Source of the DNA: Mycobacterium colombiense
GTDB taxonomy: Bacteria > Actinomycetota > Actinomycetes > Mycobacteriales > Mycobacteriaceae
Length of the DNA: 64,000 nucleotides
NCBI RefSeq assembly: GCF_001665835.1
Contig: NZ_LZSX01000089.1
Span: forward strand, 1 to 64,000
Direction of reading: 5' to 3'
Positions within the stretch are counted from its first letter, which is position 1. Every line of letters starts with the position of its first letter. Shown here piece after piece: positions 51,404-60,241 of this stretch. The notes beneath the pieces are model-generated. The model was not told where the DNA came from. It did not search any database and saw only the letters and a program-made list of their open reading frames with translations. Both the position numbers and the translations under genes were made by a program.

Positions 51404-52020
51404 CCGAAACTGCGCCGGAAGTTCGAGGCGGATTCCCCGACGTCAGACCCGTCGAGGACGCACCCGAGGAACTGGGCCCGTTCGTCGCCGCGCTGCGCCG
51501 CCTGCAGGACCTGACCGTGTCCACCAAGCCCGACCCCGCGCTGTGGGCCGCCGCGACCACGCACCTGGAGAACGCCTGCGCGCTGCTGGACGGCCACCAG
51601 GTCCCCGAGACCCAGGCGGTGGCCGGCCGGGTGCTGAACCTGCCGGGTTTGGCCCATCCGCTGATACCGCCCTGGATGGTGACGGAGTCCGGTCCCGACG
51701 GCGTGCGGATGGCCGGTCATTTCAGCACCGCCCACATCGGTGGGAACCGGGCCGTGCACGGCGGCATGATCCCGCTGTTCTACGACTGGCTGTTCGGCAT
51801 GGTCGTGACGACCGCGGACATCCGGCCGACGCGCACTGCCTACCTGCACGTCGACTTCCGCAGCATCACCCCCATTGACCAGCCACTGACCGCTCACGGC
51901 CGCATCACCAGCGTCGACGGAAGGAAGGTTTTCATTGACGCTACTATGATAGCCGCCGATGGAACCTTGCTCAGCGAAGCCAACGGCCTGATGGTTCGTT
52001 TGTTACCCCACCAGCCGTGA
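51400..52020 (+). CDS. PaaI-like hotdog thioesterase
   Basis: The 206-residue protein has a helical N-terminal region and a C-terminal hotdog domain with GGNRAVHGGMIPLFYDWLFG, the intact HGG and following Asp of PaaI-type acyl-CoA thioesterases, then YLHVDFRSITPI. It should hydrolyse an acyl-CoA, releasing CoA or removing a dead-end ester. It overlaps the upstream gene by 4 bp. A CTATGATAG motif lies in its 3' coding region, 77 bp before the next gene's start. Confidence 0.87.
   Translation: MTETAPEVRGGFPDVRPVEDAPEELGPFVAALRRLQDLTVSTKPDPALWAAATTHLENACALLDGHQVPETQAVAGRVLNLPGLAHPLIPPWMVTESGPDGVRMAGHFSTAHIGGNRAVHGGMIPLFYDWLFGMVVTTADIRPTRTAYLHVDFRSITPIDQPLTAHGRITSVDGRKVFIDATMIAADGTLLSEANGLMVRLLPHQP
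51944..51952. promoter_or_regulatory. CTANNNTAG site F inside a coding sequence
   Basis: CTATGATAG lies within the hotdog gene (codons for TMIA), 77 bp before the FadD start 52029. TACTAT overlaps it. It may be an internal promoter or chance; coding constraint makes it the weakest of the six sites. Confidence 0.3.
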
Positions 52021-52028
52021 GAGGCACG

Positions 52029-53681
52029 ATGTCCGACACCACAACAACATTCACGGTTCCGGCCGTCGCGAAGGCCGTCGCCGCCGCGATCCCCGATCGG
52101 GAGCTGATCATCCAGGGGGACCGGCGCTACACCTACCGGCAGGTGATCGAGCGCTCCAACCGGCTGGCCGCGTATCTGCACGCGCAGGGATTGGGTTGCC
52201 ACACCGAGCGCTCGGCGCTGGGCGGCCACGAGGTGGGCCAAGACCTGCTGGGCCTTTACGCCTACAACGGGAACGAATTCGTCGAGGCGTTGCTGGGCAG
52301 CTTCGGGGCACGGGTCGCCCCATTCAACGTCAACTTCCGCTACGTGAAGAGCGAGCTGCAATACCTGCTGGCGGATTCCGGGGCGACCGCGCTGCTCTAC
52401 CACGCCGCGTTCGCGCCGCGGGTGGCCGAGGTCCTGCCGGATCTGCCACAGCTGCGCGTGCTCATCCAGATCGCCGACGACTCGGGCAACGACTTGCTCG
52501 AGGGCGCAGTCGATTACGAGGCCGCCCTGGCCTCGGTGTCCCCGGAGCCGCCGCCGGTTCAGCACTCCGCCGACGACCTGTACGTGCTGTACACCGGTGG
52601 CACGACGGGCATGCCGAAGGGCGTGTTGTGGCGCCAGCACGACATTTTCATGACGTCGTTCGGTGGCCGGAATATGATGACAGGCGAGCCGTCGAGCTCC
52701 CTCGAGGAGATCGTCGAACGCGCCGCGTCGGGCCCGGGCACCAAGTTGATGATTCTGCCCCCGCTGATCCACGGCGCCGCCCAGTGGAGTGTGATGACCG
52801 CAATCACGACGGGGCAGTCCGTCGTCTTTCCGACGGTGGTCGATCACCTGGACGCCGACGACGTGGTGCGCACCATCGAGCGGGAAAAGGTCATGGTCGT
52901 CACCGTCGTGGGCGATGCGATGGCGCGCCCTCTGGTCGCCGCGATCGAGAAGGGGATCGCCGACGTATCGTCGCTGGCGGTCGTCGCCAACGGCGGAGCG
53001 CTGCTGACCCCGTACGTCAAGCAGCGATTGATCGAAACGCTGCCGAACGCGGTTGTCGTTGATGGCGTCGGCTCGTCCGAGACCGGGGCGCAGATGCACC
53101 ACATGTCGACATCGGGAGCGGTGGCAACCGGCACGTTCAACGCCGGGCCGGACACCTTCGTGGCCGCCGAGGACCTGGCGGCAATCCTGGAACCGGGCCA
53201 CGACGGGATGGGCTGGCTGGCGCAGCGAGGCTACGTTCCGCTCGGTTACAAGGGCGATGCGGCCAAGACGGCCAAGACATTTCCGGTGATCGACGGCGTC
53301 CGGTACGCCGTCCCCGGTGACCGCGCGCGCCACGGCAACGACGGCTCCATCGAATTGCTGGGCCGGGATTCGGTGACCATCAACTCCGGGGGCGAGAAGA
53401 TCTTCGTCGAAGAGGTCGAGACGGCCATCGCGTCGCATCCCGCGGTGGCCGACGTGGTGGTGGCCGGTCGGCCGAGCGAGCGGTGGGGCCAGGAGGTCAT
53501 CGCCGTGGTGGCGCTCGCACCGGGAGCCAGCGCCGAATCCGAAGAACTGGTGGCGCACGCAGCGCAGACGCTGGCGCGTTACAAACTCCCCAAAGCCATC
53601 GTGTTCCGTTCGGTCATCGAGCGCAGCCCGTCGGGTAAGGCCGACTACCGGTGGGCGCGCGAGCAGGCGGTGAGTGGCTGA
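52029..53681 (+). CDS. FadD19-like acyl-CoA synthetase
   Basis: The 550-residue enzyme shares distinctive segments with M. tuberculosis FadD19, the steroid C26-CoA ligase: NVNFRYV, LYTGGTTGMPKGVLWR, GDAMARPLV, GSSETG, NSGGEKIFVEEVE and GKADYRWA with the catalytic Lys. It should adenylate a bulky, possibly steroid- or terpenoid-like carboxylic acid. ATG 52029 has GAGAGG four bases upstream; GTG 52017 is also in frame and overlaps the previous stop by 4 bp. The C-terminal segment GGEKxFVEEVE...GRPSERWG is shared with the FadD at 63318. Confidence 0.9.
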   Translation: MSDTTTTFTVPAVAKAVAAAIPDRELIIQGDRRYTYRQVIERSNRLAAYLHAQGLGCHTERSALGGHEVGQDLLGLYAYNGNEFVEALLGSFGARVAPFNVNFRYVKSELQYLLADSGATALLYHAAFAPRVAEVLPDLPQLRVLIQIADDSGNDLLEGAVDYEAALASVSPEPPPVQHSADDLYVLYTGGTTGMPKGVLWRQHDIFMTSFGGRNMMTGEPSSSLEEIVERAASGPGTKLMILPPLIHGAAQWSVMTAITTGQSVVFPTVVDHLDADDVVRTIEREKVMVVTVVGDAMARPLVAAIEKGIADVSSLAVVANGGALLTPYVKQRLIETLPNAVVVDGVGSSETGAQMHHMSTSGAVATGTFNAGPDTFVAAEDLAAILEPGHDGMGWLAQRGYVPLGYKGDAAKTAKTFPVIDGVRYAVPGDRARHGNDGSIELLGRDSVTINSGGEKIFVEEVETAIASHPAVADVVVAGRPSERWGQEVIAVVALAPGASAESEELVAHAAQTLARYKLPKAIVFRSVIERSPSGKADYRWAREQAVSG

Positions 53682-53721
53682 CCGGTGATCCCGGCGGCCC
53701 CCCGCGGGAAGGCGGTAGACC

Positions 53722-54198
53722 ATGTCGTTGCTGCAAAAGGACGAGACGCTGATGGCATCGACCGAGGTGCGTGCCGGTGCGGATCAGGTCTATGCCGTCA
53801 TCTCCGACGTCACCCGCATTCCGGAGTGGAGCCCGGAGACGACGCGCGCAGAGTGGTTGGCGCCGAATCGCTTTCAGGCCTGGAACCGCCGGCGGCTGGG
53901 CCGGTGGCGCACCGTCGCCAACGTTGTCGAAGCCGAACCGGGGCACAGGTTCTCCTTCGTCGTTCAGGCGATGGGTGGCGACTGGACGCAATGGACGTAC
54001 CTCATCGAGCCCGGTCCCACCGCCGGCACGACGCGGCTCACCGAAATGGTCCGGATGTGCGTGCCGCTGCCGTTCGGCGCGGTGGCCTTCGAGCATCTGT
54101 TCTTGTTCGTCCGGGATCGTCGCGGGGATCTGCAGAAGAACCTCGACGTCTCGGTGGATCGGATCCGCAGCATTGTCGAGGCAGGAGTGGACGCGTGA
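53722..54198 (+). CDS. SRPBCC (START/polyketide-cyclase-like) protein
   Basis: The 158-residue protein has VRAGADQVYAVISDVTRIPEWSPET at the start, WNRRRLGRWRTVANVVEAEPGHRFSF in the middle and a C-terminal helix RRGDLQKNLDVSVDRIRSIVE, typical of the SRPBCC helix-grip fold that binds hydrophobic ligands. It may carry or sense a pathway intermediate. ATG 53722 is used; an in-frame ATG at 53752 is an alternative. It sits between the FadD and an SDR gene in one direction. Confidence 0.87.
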   Translation: MSLLQKDETLMASTEVRAGADQVYAVISDVTRIPEWSPETTRAEWLAPNRFQAWNRRRLGRWRTVANVVEAEPGHRFSFVVQAMGGDWTQWTYLIEPGPTAGTTRLTEMVRMCVPLPFGAVAFEHLFLFVRDRRGDLQKNLDVSVDRIRSIVEAGVDA

Positions 54199-54205
54199 GA
54201 AACTC

Positions 54206-55030
54206 ATGAAGTACCAAGGTCGTGTCGCTGTGGTCACGGGTGCCGGCTCCGGCATCGGCCGCGCCCTGACCCAGGCGCTTACCCGGGATGGTGCGCACGT
54301 CGCCGCATCCGACATCAACCCGGACGGACTGGCCGAAACCCAGGCCGCGTGTCTGCCCGGGCAGGTCACGCCGTACCGGGTCGACGTCGCCGACCGTGAT
54401 GCGGTGCTACGTTTCGCCGACGAGGTGCGCGAGCAGCACGGGCCCGCCTCGTTGGTGTTCAACAACGCCGGGGTCGACCTGTTCGCCGGTGTGGCGGAGA
54501 TGTCCTGGAAGGACTTCGACTGGCTGATGGAAATCAACGTCGGCGGCGTCGTCAACGGGACCAAAGCCTTTCTGCCACAACTCATCGAAGCGGGTACGAC
54601 GCGACGTCCCGCCCGGTTGATCAACCTGTCCAGCGCCTTCGGGCTGATCGCGGTTCCGTACCAAGGCGCCTACAGCATGTCCAAGTTCGCGGTGCGCGGC
54701 CTCACCGAGGCGCTGCGTCAGGAGATGATCATGGAGAGCCGTCCGGTGACCGTGCACTGCGTGCACCCCGGGGTGGTGCGCACCAACTTCGGGGCCAACA
54801 TGCGCACGGCGGACACCGAGGATCCCGAGATGGCGACCAAGATGTTCGATCGCGCGGCCCTGACCTCCGCCACCAAGGCCGCCCGGCTGATCCTGCGCGG
54901 GGCCGACAAGAACCGCGCCCGCATCCTTATCGGAGCCGACGGCCGCGTGATGGCGGCGATGCCGCGCCTCCTCGGCGCGGGCTACGCGGGCCTGTTGGCT
55001 AGGGCCGGGAAACTGACCGACTCGCGCTGA
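54206..55030 (+). CDS. Short-chain dehydrogenase/reductase
   Basis: The 274-residue protein has TGAGSGIGRA, NNAGVDLFAG, INLSSAFGLIAVP and the catalytic YSMSKFA, followed by VHPGVVRTNFGANM. It interconverts an alcohol and a ketone with NAD(P). ATG 54206 lies seven bases after the SRPBCC stop, suggesting one mRNA. Its last 32 bp overlap the end of the convergent aldehyde dehydrogenase gene. Confidence 0.92.
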   Translation: MKYQGRVAVVTGAGSGIGRALTQALTRDGAHVAASDINPDGLAETQAACLPGQVTPYRVDVADRDAVLRFADEVREQHGPASLVFNNAGVDLFAGVAEMSWKDFDWLMEINVGGVVNGTKAFLPQLIEAGTTRRPARLINLSSAFGLIAVPYQGAYSMSKFAVRGLTEALRQEMIMESRPVTVHCVHPGVVRTNFGANMRTADTEDPEMATKMFDRAALTSATKAARLILRGADKNRARILIGADGRVMAAMPRLLGAGYAGLLARAGKLTDSR

Positions 55031-56507
55031 GCCGACGGCGGTTGCGGGCCTTCGTTATTCGCATCATCACGTCGGCGCCCAGCCGCAACGAGCGGCCGAA
55101 CGGCGGCGCCGCGTTCCCCGTGATGCTGAAAGGCAGATCGTTGCCCACCACGGTGCGGTAATGACTGAACGAGTCGAAACCGGCCTTGCCATGGTAGGCG
55201 CCCATCCCGCTGCGGCCCACTCCCCCGAACGGCGCCGCCGACGGGATCATCTGTGCCGCAAAGTCGTTACGGGCGACGCCGCCGCTGCGGGTGCTGCGGA
55301 CGAAGGCGCGGAAGTCGGCGTCGTCGGGTCCATACCAGTACGCCACCAGTGGCGTCGGTCGGTCGTTGATGTAGTCGATGGCCTCCGTCAGGCCCGAGTA
55401 CGCCTTCACCACGAGGACCGGGCCGAAGATCTCCTCCCTTGCAATCTTCATGCGCTCGTCGACGTCCCGAACTATGGTGGGTGCGATCTTGCGCGAGGCA
55501 CGGTCCGGTAGCGACTCCCCCACCGGCGCAACGGTTTCCACACTTGCACCTTTGTGGCGGGCGTCCTCGATCAGCCCGATGACCCGGTCGAAATTCGCAT
55601 CATTGACACTCGAGCAGTAGTCCTTGTTCGACACGATGCTTCCGAACATCTCGCGCAGGGCATTCCGGGCGACGTCCACGAAGGCGTCCAGCCGCCCCTC
55701 GGGCACGAACACATAATCGGGGCACACGCAGACCTGGCCCCCGTTGACCATGCGGGCCTGCGCGATCCGTGTCGCCGCCCGGCGGATGTCGGCGCCCGGC
55801 GCGACGACGACGGGATTCTTGCCGCCGAGCTCCAACGTCACCGGAACCAGATTTTGCGCCGCCGACCGCTGGACCAGGGCCCCGACCGACGGTGAGCCGG
55901 TGAAGAAGAGGTGGTCGAAGGGCAAGGCGGCGAAGGCGGCCGCCACGTCGGGACCGCCGGTGACGACGTGCAGTTCGTCCGAGTCGAAGTACTCAGGCGC
56001 CAGCGATGCCATCAGGTCAGCGGTGTGCGAGGTGACCTCCGACATTTTGATCATCACCCGGTTGCCGGCCGCGAACGCGGTGGCGGCGGGCAGGACAACG
56101 AGATTGAGCGGAAAGTTCCACGGACCGATGATCCCGATCACCCCGAGTGGCGAGGGCTGGACCTCGGCCCGCAGGCCGAACAGCCGCGCCGTGCGCATCA
56201 GCTTGGTTGGCCGCATCCACTGAGCGGCATGGGATCTGGTGTGCTCGATGACCGAGAACATCCCGATGACCTCGGTGAACAGGGTTGCCGCCTTGGAGCG
56301 CGTGCCGAAGTCGGCGGCCATGGCGTCCACGAACGCGCCGGTGTTGTCGAGAACCAGAGCCATCAACCGGTCGATGCGGTTGCGCCGCGCCGCCAGGCTG
56401 GGCGGCCCCTCAGCCGCGAAGGCACGCCGCTGCCGCTGCAGGACCGCGTCCAGCTCAGCGGCCCACTGTTCGGCAGTGCCGTGAGCGTGTTCGTCAAGTG
56501 TGCTCAT
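54999..56507 (-). CDS. Aldehyde dehydrogenase (coniferyl-aldehyde-dehydrogenase-like)
   Basis: The 502-residue protein has PWNFPLNLVVLPAATAFAAGN, FTGSPSVGALVQ, LELGGKNPVV with the general-base Glu, NGGQVCVCPDYV with the catalytic Cys and EEIFGPVLVV. It is shorter in the N-terminal region than the 4028 ALDH and resembles class 3 or coniferyl-aldehyde enzymes acting on bulky or aromatic aldehydes. ATG 56507 diverges from a P450 gene over a double palindrome, so alcohol or aldehyde oxidation and P450 hydroxylation are probably co-regulated. Confidence 0.92.
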   Translation of the reverse strand: MSTLDEHAHGTAEQWAAELDAVLQRQRRAFAAEGPPSLAARRNRIDRLMALVLDNTGAFVDAMAADFGTRSKAATLFTEVIGMFSVIEHTRSHAAQWMRPTKLMRTARLFGLRAEVQPSPLGVIGIIGPWNFPLNLVVLPAATAFAAGNRVMIKMSEVTSHTADLMASLAPEYFDSDELHVVTGGPDVAAAFAALPFDHLFFTGSPSVGALVQRSAAQNLVPVTLELGGKNPVVVAPGADIRRAATRIAQARMVNGGQVCVCPDYVFVPEGRLDAFVDVARNALREMFGSIVSNKDYCSSVNDANFDRVIGLIEDARHKGASVETVAPVGESLPDRASRKIAPTIVRDVDERMKIAREEIFGPVLVVKAYSGLTEAIDYINDRPTPLVAYWYGPDDADFRAFVRSTRSGGVARNDFAAQMIPSAAPFGGVGRSGMGAYHGKAGFDSFSHYRTVVGNDLPFSITGNAAPPFGRSLRLGADVMMRITKARNRRRLSASRSVSRP

Positions 56508-56565
56508 GACTCACCTTCGGTGTCCGGACCGGCGAGCGGCCTCGCATGGTCATGCCCATATTGCC

Positions 56566-56601
56566 TACTGTAATAATTACAGTACGATCTTACGAAGTAA
56601 G
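56566..56601. promoter_or_regulatory. Double palindrome between ALDH and P450 genes (TTACNGTAA class)
   Basis: TACTGTAATAATTACAGTA (56566-56584) is a perfect 19-bp palindrome with a central A and contains two overlapping copies of the TTACNGTA element. A second repeat, CTTAC-GAA-GTAAG (56589-56601), follows. This is the strongest member of the family and fits a dimer-of-dimers TetR-type operator. Confidence 0.65.
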
Positions 56602-56638
56602 TGTTCGATCGTGCTGAGATCAAGATGCTGGAGATCAG

Positions 56639-57847
56639 GTGACGACCAACGTGCACACCGCCGCCGGTGCCGGCGACGAGACCGTCAGCCTGCGTGACCC
56701 CTACCCGTTCTTTGCCCGCAAGCGGCGGGAGGCCGGCGTGTTCGCCGGCACGGTGATGGACTACTCCAAGACGCCGGAGTCCCTGATGCCCAAGCAGGAA
56801 TATTCGGCGATGTCGTTCGACGCGGTCAACACGGTGTTCCGGGACGGCCGGGTGTTCAGTTCCAAGCCGTACGACAAGACCATCGGCCTGTTCATGGGGC
56901 CGACGATTCTGGCGATGGAGGGCAAGAAGCACCGCGAACACCGCAACCTGGTCTCGGCGGCGTTCAAGTCCAAGGCGCTGGCACGCTGGGACCCCACCAT
57001 CGTGCGGCCGATCTGCAACGCCCTGATCGACGAGTTCATCGAGACCGGTCGCGCCGACCTGATCCGGAACTTCACCTTCGAATTCCCCACCCGCGTCATC
57101 GCCGAGCTGCTGGGACTGCCGGCCGACGACCTGCCGATGTTCCGCAAGCGCGCCGTCCAGTTGATCAGCTACCACATCAACTACGAAGGCGCCTTCGAGG
57201 CGTCGGCCGCGCTCAAGGACTACTTCCTCGAACAGATCGAACAGCGCAAGTCCAAGCCCACCGAGGACATCATCGGTGACCTGGTCACCGCGGAGATCGA
57301 CGGCGAAAAGCTCACCGACGAAGCCATTTACTCGTTCCTGCGGCTGCTGCTGCCCGCCGGCCTGGAAACCACCTACCGCTCGTCGGGAAACCTGCTGTAC
57401 CTGTTGCTGACGCACCCGGAGCAGTTCGCCGCGCTGCAAGCCGACCGCGAGTTGCTGGCGCCGGCCATCGAGGAAGGGCTGCGCTACGAGACGCCGCTGA
57501 CCGTCGTGCAACGCTTCACCACCGAAGACACCGAGGTGGAAGGCGTGAAGATTCCGGCTCGTTCGGTGATCGGAGTGTGCATCGGTTCGGCCAACCGCGA
57601 CGAACGGCGCTGGGAACGCTCCGAAGAGTTCGACATCTTCCGCAAGCACGTGCCCCACATCTCCTTCGCCGCCGGTGAGCACACCTGCCTGGGTTTGCAT
57701 CTGGCGCGGCTGGAAACGCGCGTCGCGATGGAATGCCTGCTGGACCGGCTGACCAACGTCACCTTGCTGACCGACGACGACCCGCACATCCACGGTCAAC
57801 CGTTCCGGTCACCGAATGCGCTTCCGGTGACGTTCGACGCGAAGTAG
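56639..57847 (+). CDS. Cytochrome P450 (paralogue of the P450 at 37428)
   Basis: The 402-residue protein has I-helix AGLETT, K-helix EEGLRYET and heme loop FAAGEHTCLGLHLA. It aligns over its full length with the 37428 P450, including identical segments around the I-helix and GSANRDE. GTG 56639 follows GGAG. It starts a rightward unit with a family III CoA-transferase (10 bp gap) and a thiolase, giving hydroxylation, CoA transfer and thiolytic steps in one transcript. Confidence 0.94.
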   Translation: MTTNVHTAAGAGDETVSLRDPYPFFARKRREAGVFAGTVMDYSKTPESLMPKQEYSAMSFDAVNTVFRDGRVFSSKPYDKTIGLFMGPTILAMEGKKHREHRNLVSAAFKSKALARWDPTIVRPICNALIDEFIETGRADLIRNFTFEFPTRVIAELLGLPADDLPMFRKRAVQLISYHINYEGAFEASAALKDYFLEQIEQRKSKPTEDIIGDLVTAEIDGEKLTDEAIYSFLRLLLPAGLETTYRSSGNLLYLLLTHPEQFAALQADRELLAPAIEEGLRYETPLTVVQRFTTEDTEVEGVKIPARSVIGVCIGSANRDERRWERSEEFDIFRKHVPHISFAAGEHTCLGLHLARLETRVAMECLLDRLTNVTLLTDDDPHIHGQPFRSPNALPVTFDAK

Positions 57848-57857
57848 GGTCGGCGAA

Positions 57858-59081
57858 ATGGTCAAAGTCATGACGGGCTTTCGGGTCCTGGAGCTTGCGC
57901 AGTTCACCTTCGTGCCCGCGGCGGGAGCCATCCTGGCCGACTGGGGAGCCGACGTCATCAAAGTCGAACACCCGGCGCGCGGCGACACCCAGCGCGGCTT
58001 CCTGAATATGGGTGGCATTCAAGTCGATCCGGAACGGCACCCGCTGATGGAGCATCCCAACCGCGGCAAGCGCAGCGTCGGGATCGACGTGTCCACACCG
58101 GGCGGTCAGGAAGTGATCTACGAGCTGGCCAAGACCGCGGATGTGTTCCTCACCAACTACATGCCGGCGCAGCGCCAGAAGCACAAGTTCGACGTGGAGC
58201 ACATTCGCGCGGTGAACCCGAACATCGTGTACGCCCGCGGCTCGGCCTACGGCGACAAGGGGGCGGAACGCGACACCGGCGGCTATGACGGCACGGCGTT
58301 CTGGACGCGCAGCGGCATCGGGTGCGCCCTGACCCCCGAGGAGCTGGGCGGCGCACTGGGACAAGGCATTCCCGCATTCGGCGATTCGATCGGCGGCATG
58401 TTCATCGCCGGCGGCATCTCGGCCGCGCTGCTGCATCGCGAGCGCACCGGCGAAGCCGTCGAGCTCGACGTGTCGCTGCTGAGCACGGCCTGGTGGGCCG
58501 CGGGCGCCAGCGTGACGCAGGGCATGGAGACCGGCGAGGTCATGCGCACGCCCATGCCGGGCTCCGGCGCCTCGGTGAATCCCTTCATGGGCAACTACGA
58601 AACCTCCGACGGCGGCACCATCAACCTGTGCATCATCAGCCCGACCGGGCTGATCCGCGACACGTTCGAACACCTGGGCATTCCCGAGGCGGCCGACGAT
58701 CCCCGCTTTTCCGACGTGCTCCCGCTGATCCAGAACGCCGACGCCGCCGCGGAACTGATCTCAAAGGCCTTTGCCACCAAGCCCTTTGATTATTGGCGAC
58801 AGCACCTCAAAACCATGAAGGGTCAGTGGGCGCCATTCCAGAGCCTCATCGACCTGGTCGACGACGAGCAGGCGATCGCCAACGACATGATCGCCGAGGT
58901 CGAGCTCGCCGGTGGTGGCAAGCCGTTCCGCGTGGTCCGCGGCCCCGTCCAGTTCAACCACGAGCCGTTGACGACGACGCGGGCGCCGCAGGCCAGCGAG
59001 CACACCGAGCTGGTCCTGATGGAGCTCGGCATGGACTGGGACCGGATCGAGGAACTCAAGAATGCGGGAGCCATTGCGTGA
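57858..59081 (+). CDS. Family III (CaiB/BaiF) CoA-transferase
   Basis: The 407-residue single-domain protein begins MTGFRVLELAQFTFVPAAGAILADWGADVIKVEHP, the conserved CoA-transferase family III N-terminus, and carries FGDSIGGMFIAGG with the predicted catalytic Asp. It moves CoA between carboxylic acids without ATP. In contrast to the 797-residue fusion at 11868 this is the normal single-domain form. It is followed with a 4-bp overlap (GTGA) by a thiolase, suggesting it supplies that enzyme's CoA ester. Confidence 0.92.
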   Translation: MVKVMTGFRVLELAQFTFVPAAGAILADWGADVIKVEHPARGDTQRGFLNMGGIQVDPERHPLMEHPNRGKRSVGIDVSTPGGQEVIYELAKTADVFLTNYMPAQRQKHKFDVEHIRAVNPNIVYARGSAYGDKGAERDTGGYDGTAFWTRSGIGCALTPEELGGALGQGIPAFGDSIGGMFIAGGISAALLHRERTGEAVELDVSLLSTAWWAAGASVTQGMETGEVMRTPMPGSGASVNPFMGNYETSDGGTINLCIISPTGLIRDTFEHLGIPEAADDPRFSDVLPLIQNADAAAELISKAFATKPFDYWRQHLKTMKGQWAPFQSLIDLVDDEQAIANDMIAEVELAGGGKPFRVVRGPVQFNHEPLTTTRAPQASEHTELVLMELGMDWDRIEELKNAGAIA

Positions 59082-60232
59082 CCTCCAATAACGATGTCGC
59101 CATAATCGGCGTGGGTTTACACCCATTCGGGCGCTTCGAGGGCAAGTCGGCGATGCAGATGGGCGTCGACGCCATTCTCGCCGCGGTCGCCGACGCCGGT
59201 ATCGCTTGGCGGGACGTCCAGTTCGCCTCCGGCGGGAGCTGGACGGTTGCCAACCCGGACGCGATCGTCGGCATGGTCGGCCTGACCGGCATCCCGTTCA
59301 CCAACGTGTTCAACGCATGCGCGACCGCCGCCAGCGCCGCCAAGGCGTGCGCCGACGGCATCCGGCTGGGCGACTACGACATCGGGATCGCCGTCGGCCT
59401 GGACAAGCATCCGCGCGGTGCATTCACGGAGGACCCCGCGCTGGTCGGAATGCCGCGCTGGTACGCCGAGAACGGGCAGTATCTGACGACCCAGTTCTTC
59501 GGCATGAAAGCCAACCGCTACCTGCACGAGCACGGCATCTCCCAGCAGACCCTGGCCAAGGTCGCCGCGAAGAACTTCCGCAACGGGGCCATCAACCCCA
59601 ACGCATTTCGCCGCAAGCCGATCTCCGAAGAAGACATCCTGAACTCGGCGATGCTGAATTATCCGCTGACCCAATACATGTTCTGCGCGCCCGACGAGGG
59701 CGCCGCCGCCGTGGTCATGTGCCGAGCGGACATCGCGCACCGCTATACCTCCAAGCCCGTCTATCTGCGGGCGGTGGAGGTGCGCACCCGCCGCTACGGG
59801 GCCTACGAGGTCAACACCACCTGCGCGCCGGTCGAAGAAGACATGGCCCCAACGGTTTACGCCGCCCGGACCGCGTTCGAGAAGGCCGGCATCGCGCCCG
59901 ACGATGTCGACGTGATCCAGTTGCAGGACACCGACGCCGGCGCCGAGGTCATCCACATGGCCGAATGCGGGTTCTGCGCGCACGGCGATCAGGAAAAGCT
60001 CTTGGCCGATGGAGCCACCGAGATCAACGGCGCGATGCCGGTCAACACCGACGGCGGGCTGATCGCCAACGGGGAGCCGATCGGCGCCTCCGGCCTGCGG
60101 CAGATCCACGAGATCGTGCGCCAACTCCGCGGTGAGGCGGGCGAGCGGCAGGTGCCCGGCAACCCGAAGGTGGGATTCACCCAGCTGTACGGCGCACCGG
60201 GCACCGCCGCGGCGACCATCCTCACGACCTGA
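59078..60232 (+). CDS. Thiolase-family protein (SCP-x/lipid-transfer type)
   Basis: The 384-residue protein has a thiolase N-half with NACATAASAAKACADG carrying the acyl-binding Cys and a C-half with QLQDTDAGAEVIHMAECGFC and GGLIANGEPIGASGLRQ. In this SCP-x-like class the second catalytic His/Cys pair is divergent, as in Ltp2-type aldolases and thiolases of steroid side-chain removal, so retro-aldol or thiolytic cleavage is possible. GTG 59078 overlaps the CoA-transferase stop. No DUF35 partner is adjacent. Confidence 0.88.
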   Translation: MTSNNDVAIIGVGLHPFGRFEGKSAMQMGVDAILAAVADAGIAWRDVQFASGGSWTVANPDAIVGMVGLTGIPFTNVFNACATAASAAKACADGIRLGDYDIGIAVGLDKHPRGAFTEDPALVGMPRWYAENGQYLTTQFFGMKANRYLHEHGISQQTLAKVAAKNFRNGAINPNAFRRKPISEEDILNSAMLNYPLTQYMFCAPDEGAAAVVMCRADIAHRYTSKPVYLRAVEVRTRRYGAYEVNTTCAPVEEDMAPTVYAARTAFEKAGIAPDDVDVIQLQDTDAGAEVIHMAECGFCAHGDQEKLLADGATEINGAMPVNTDGGLIANGEPIGASGLRQIHEIVRQLRGEAGERQVPGNPKVGFTQLYGAPGTAAATILTT

Positions 60233-60241
60233 CGGCCGGCG

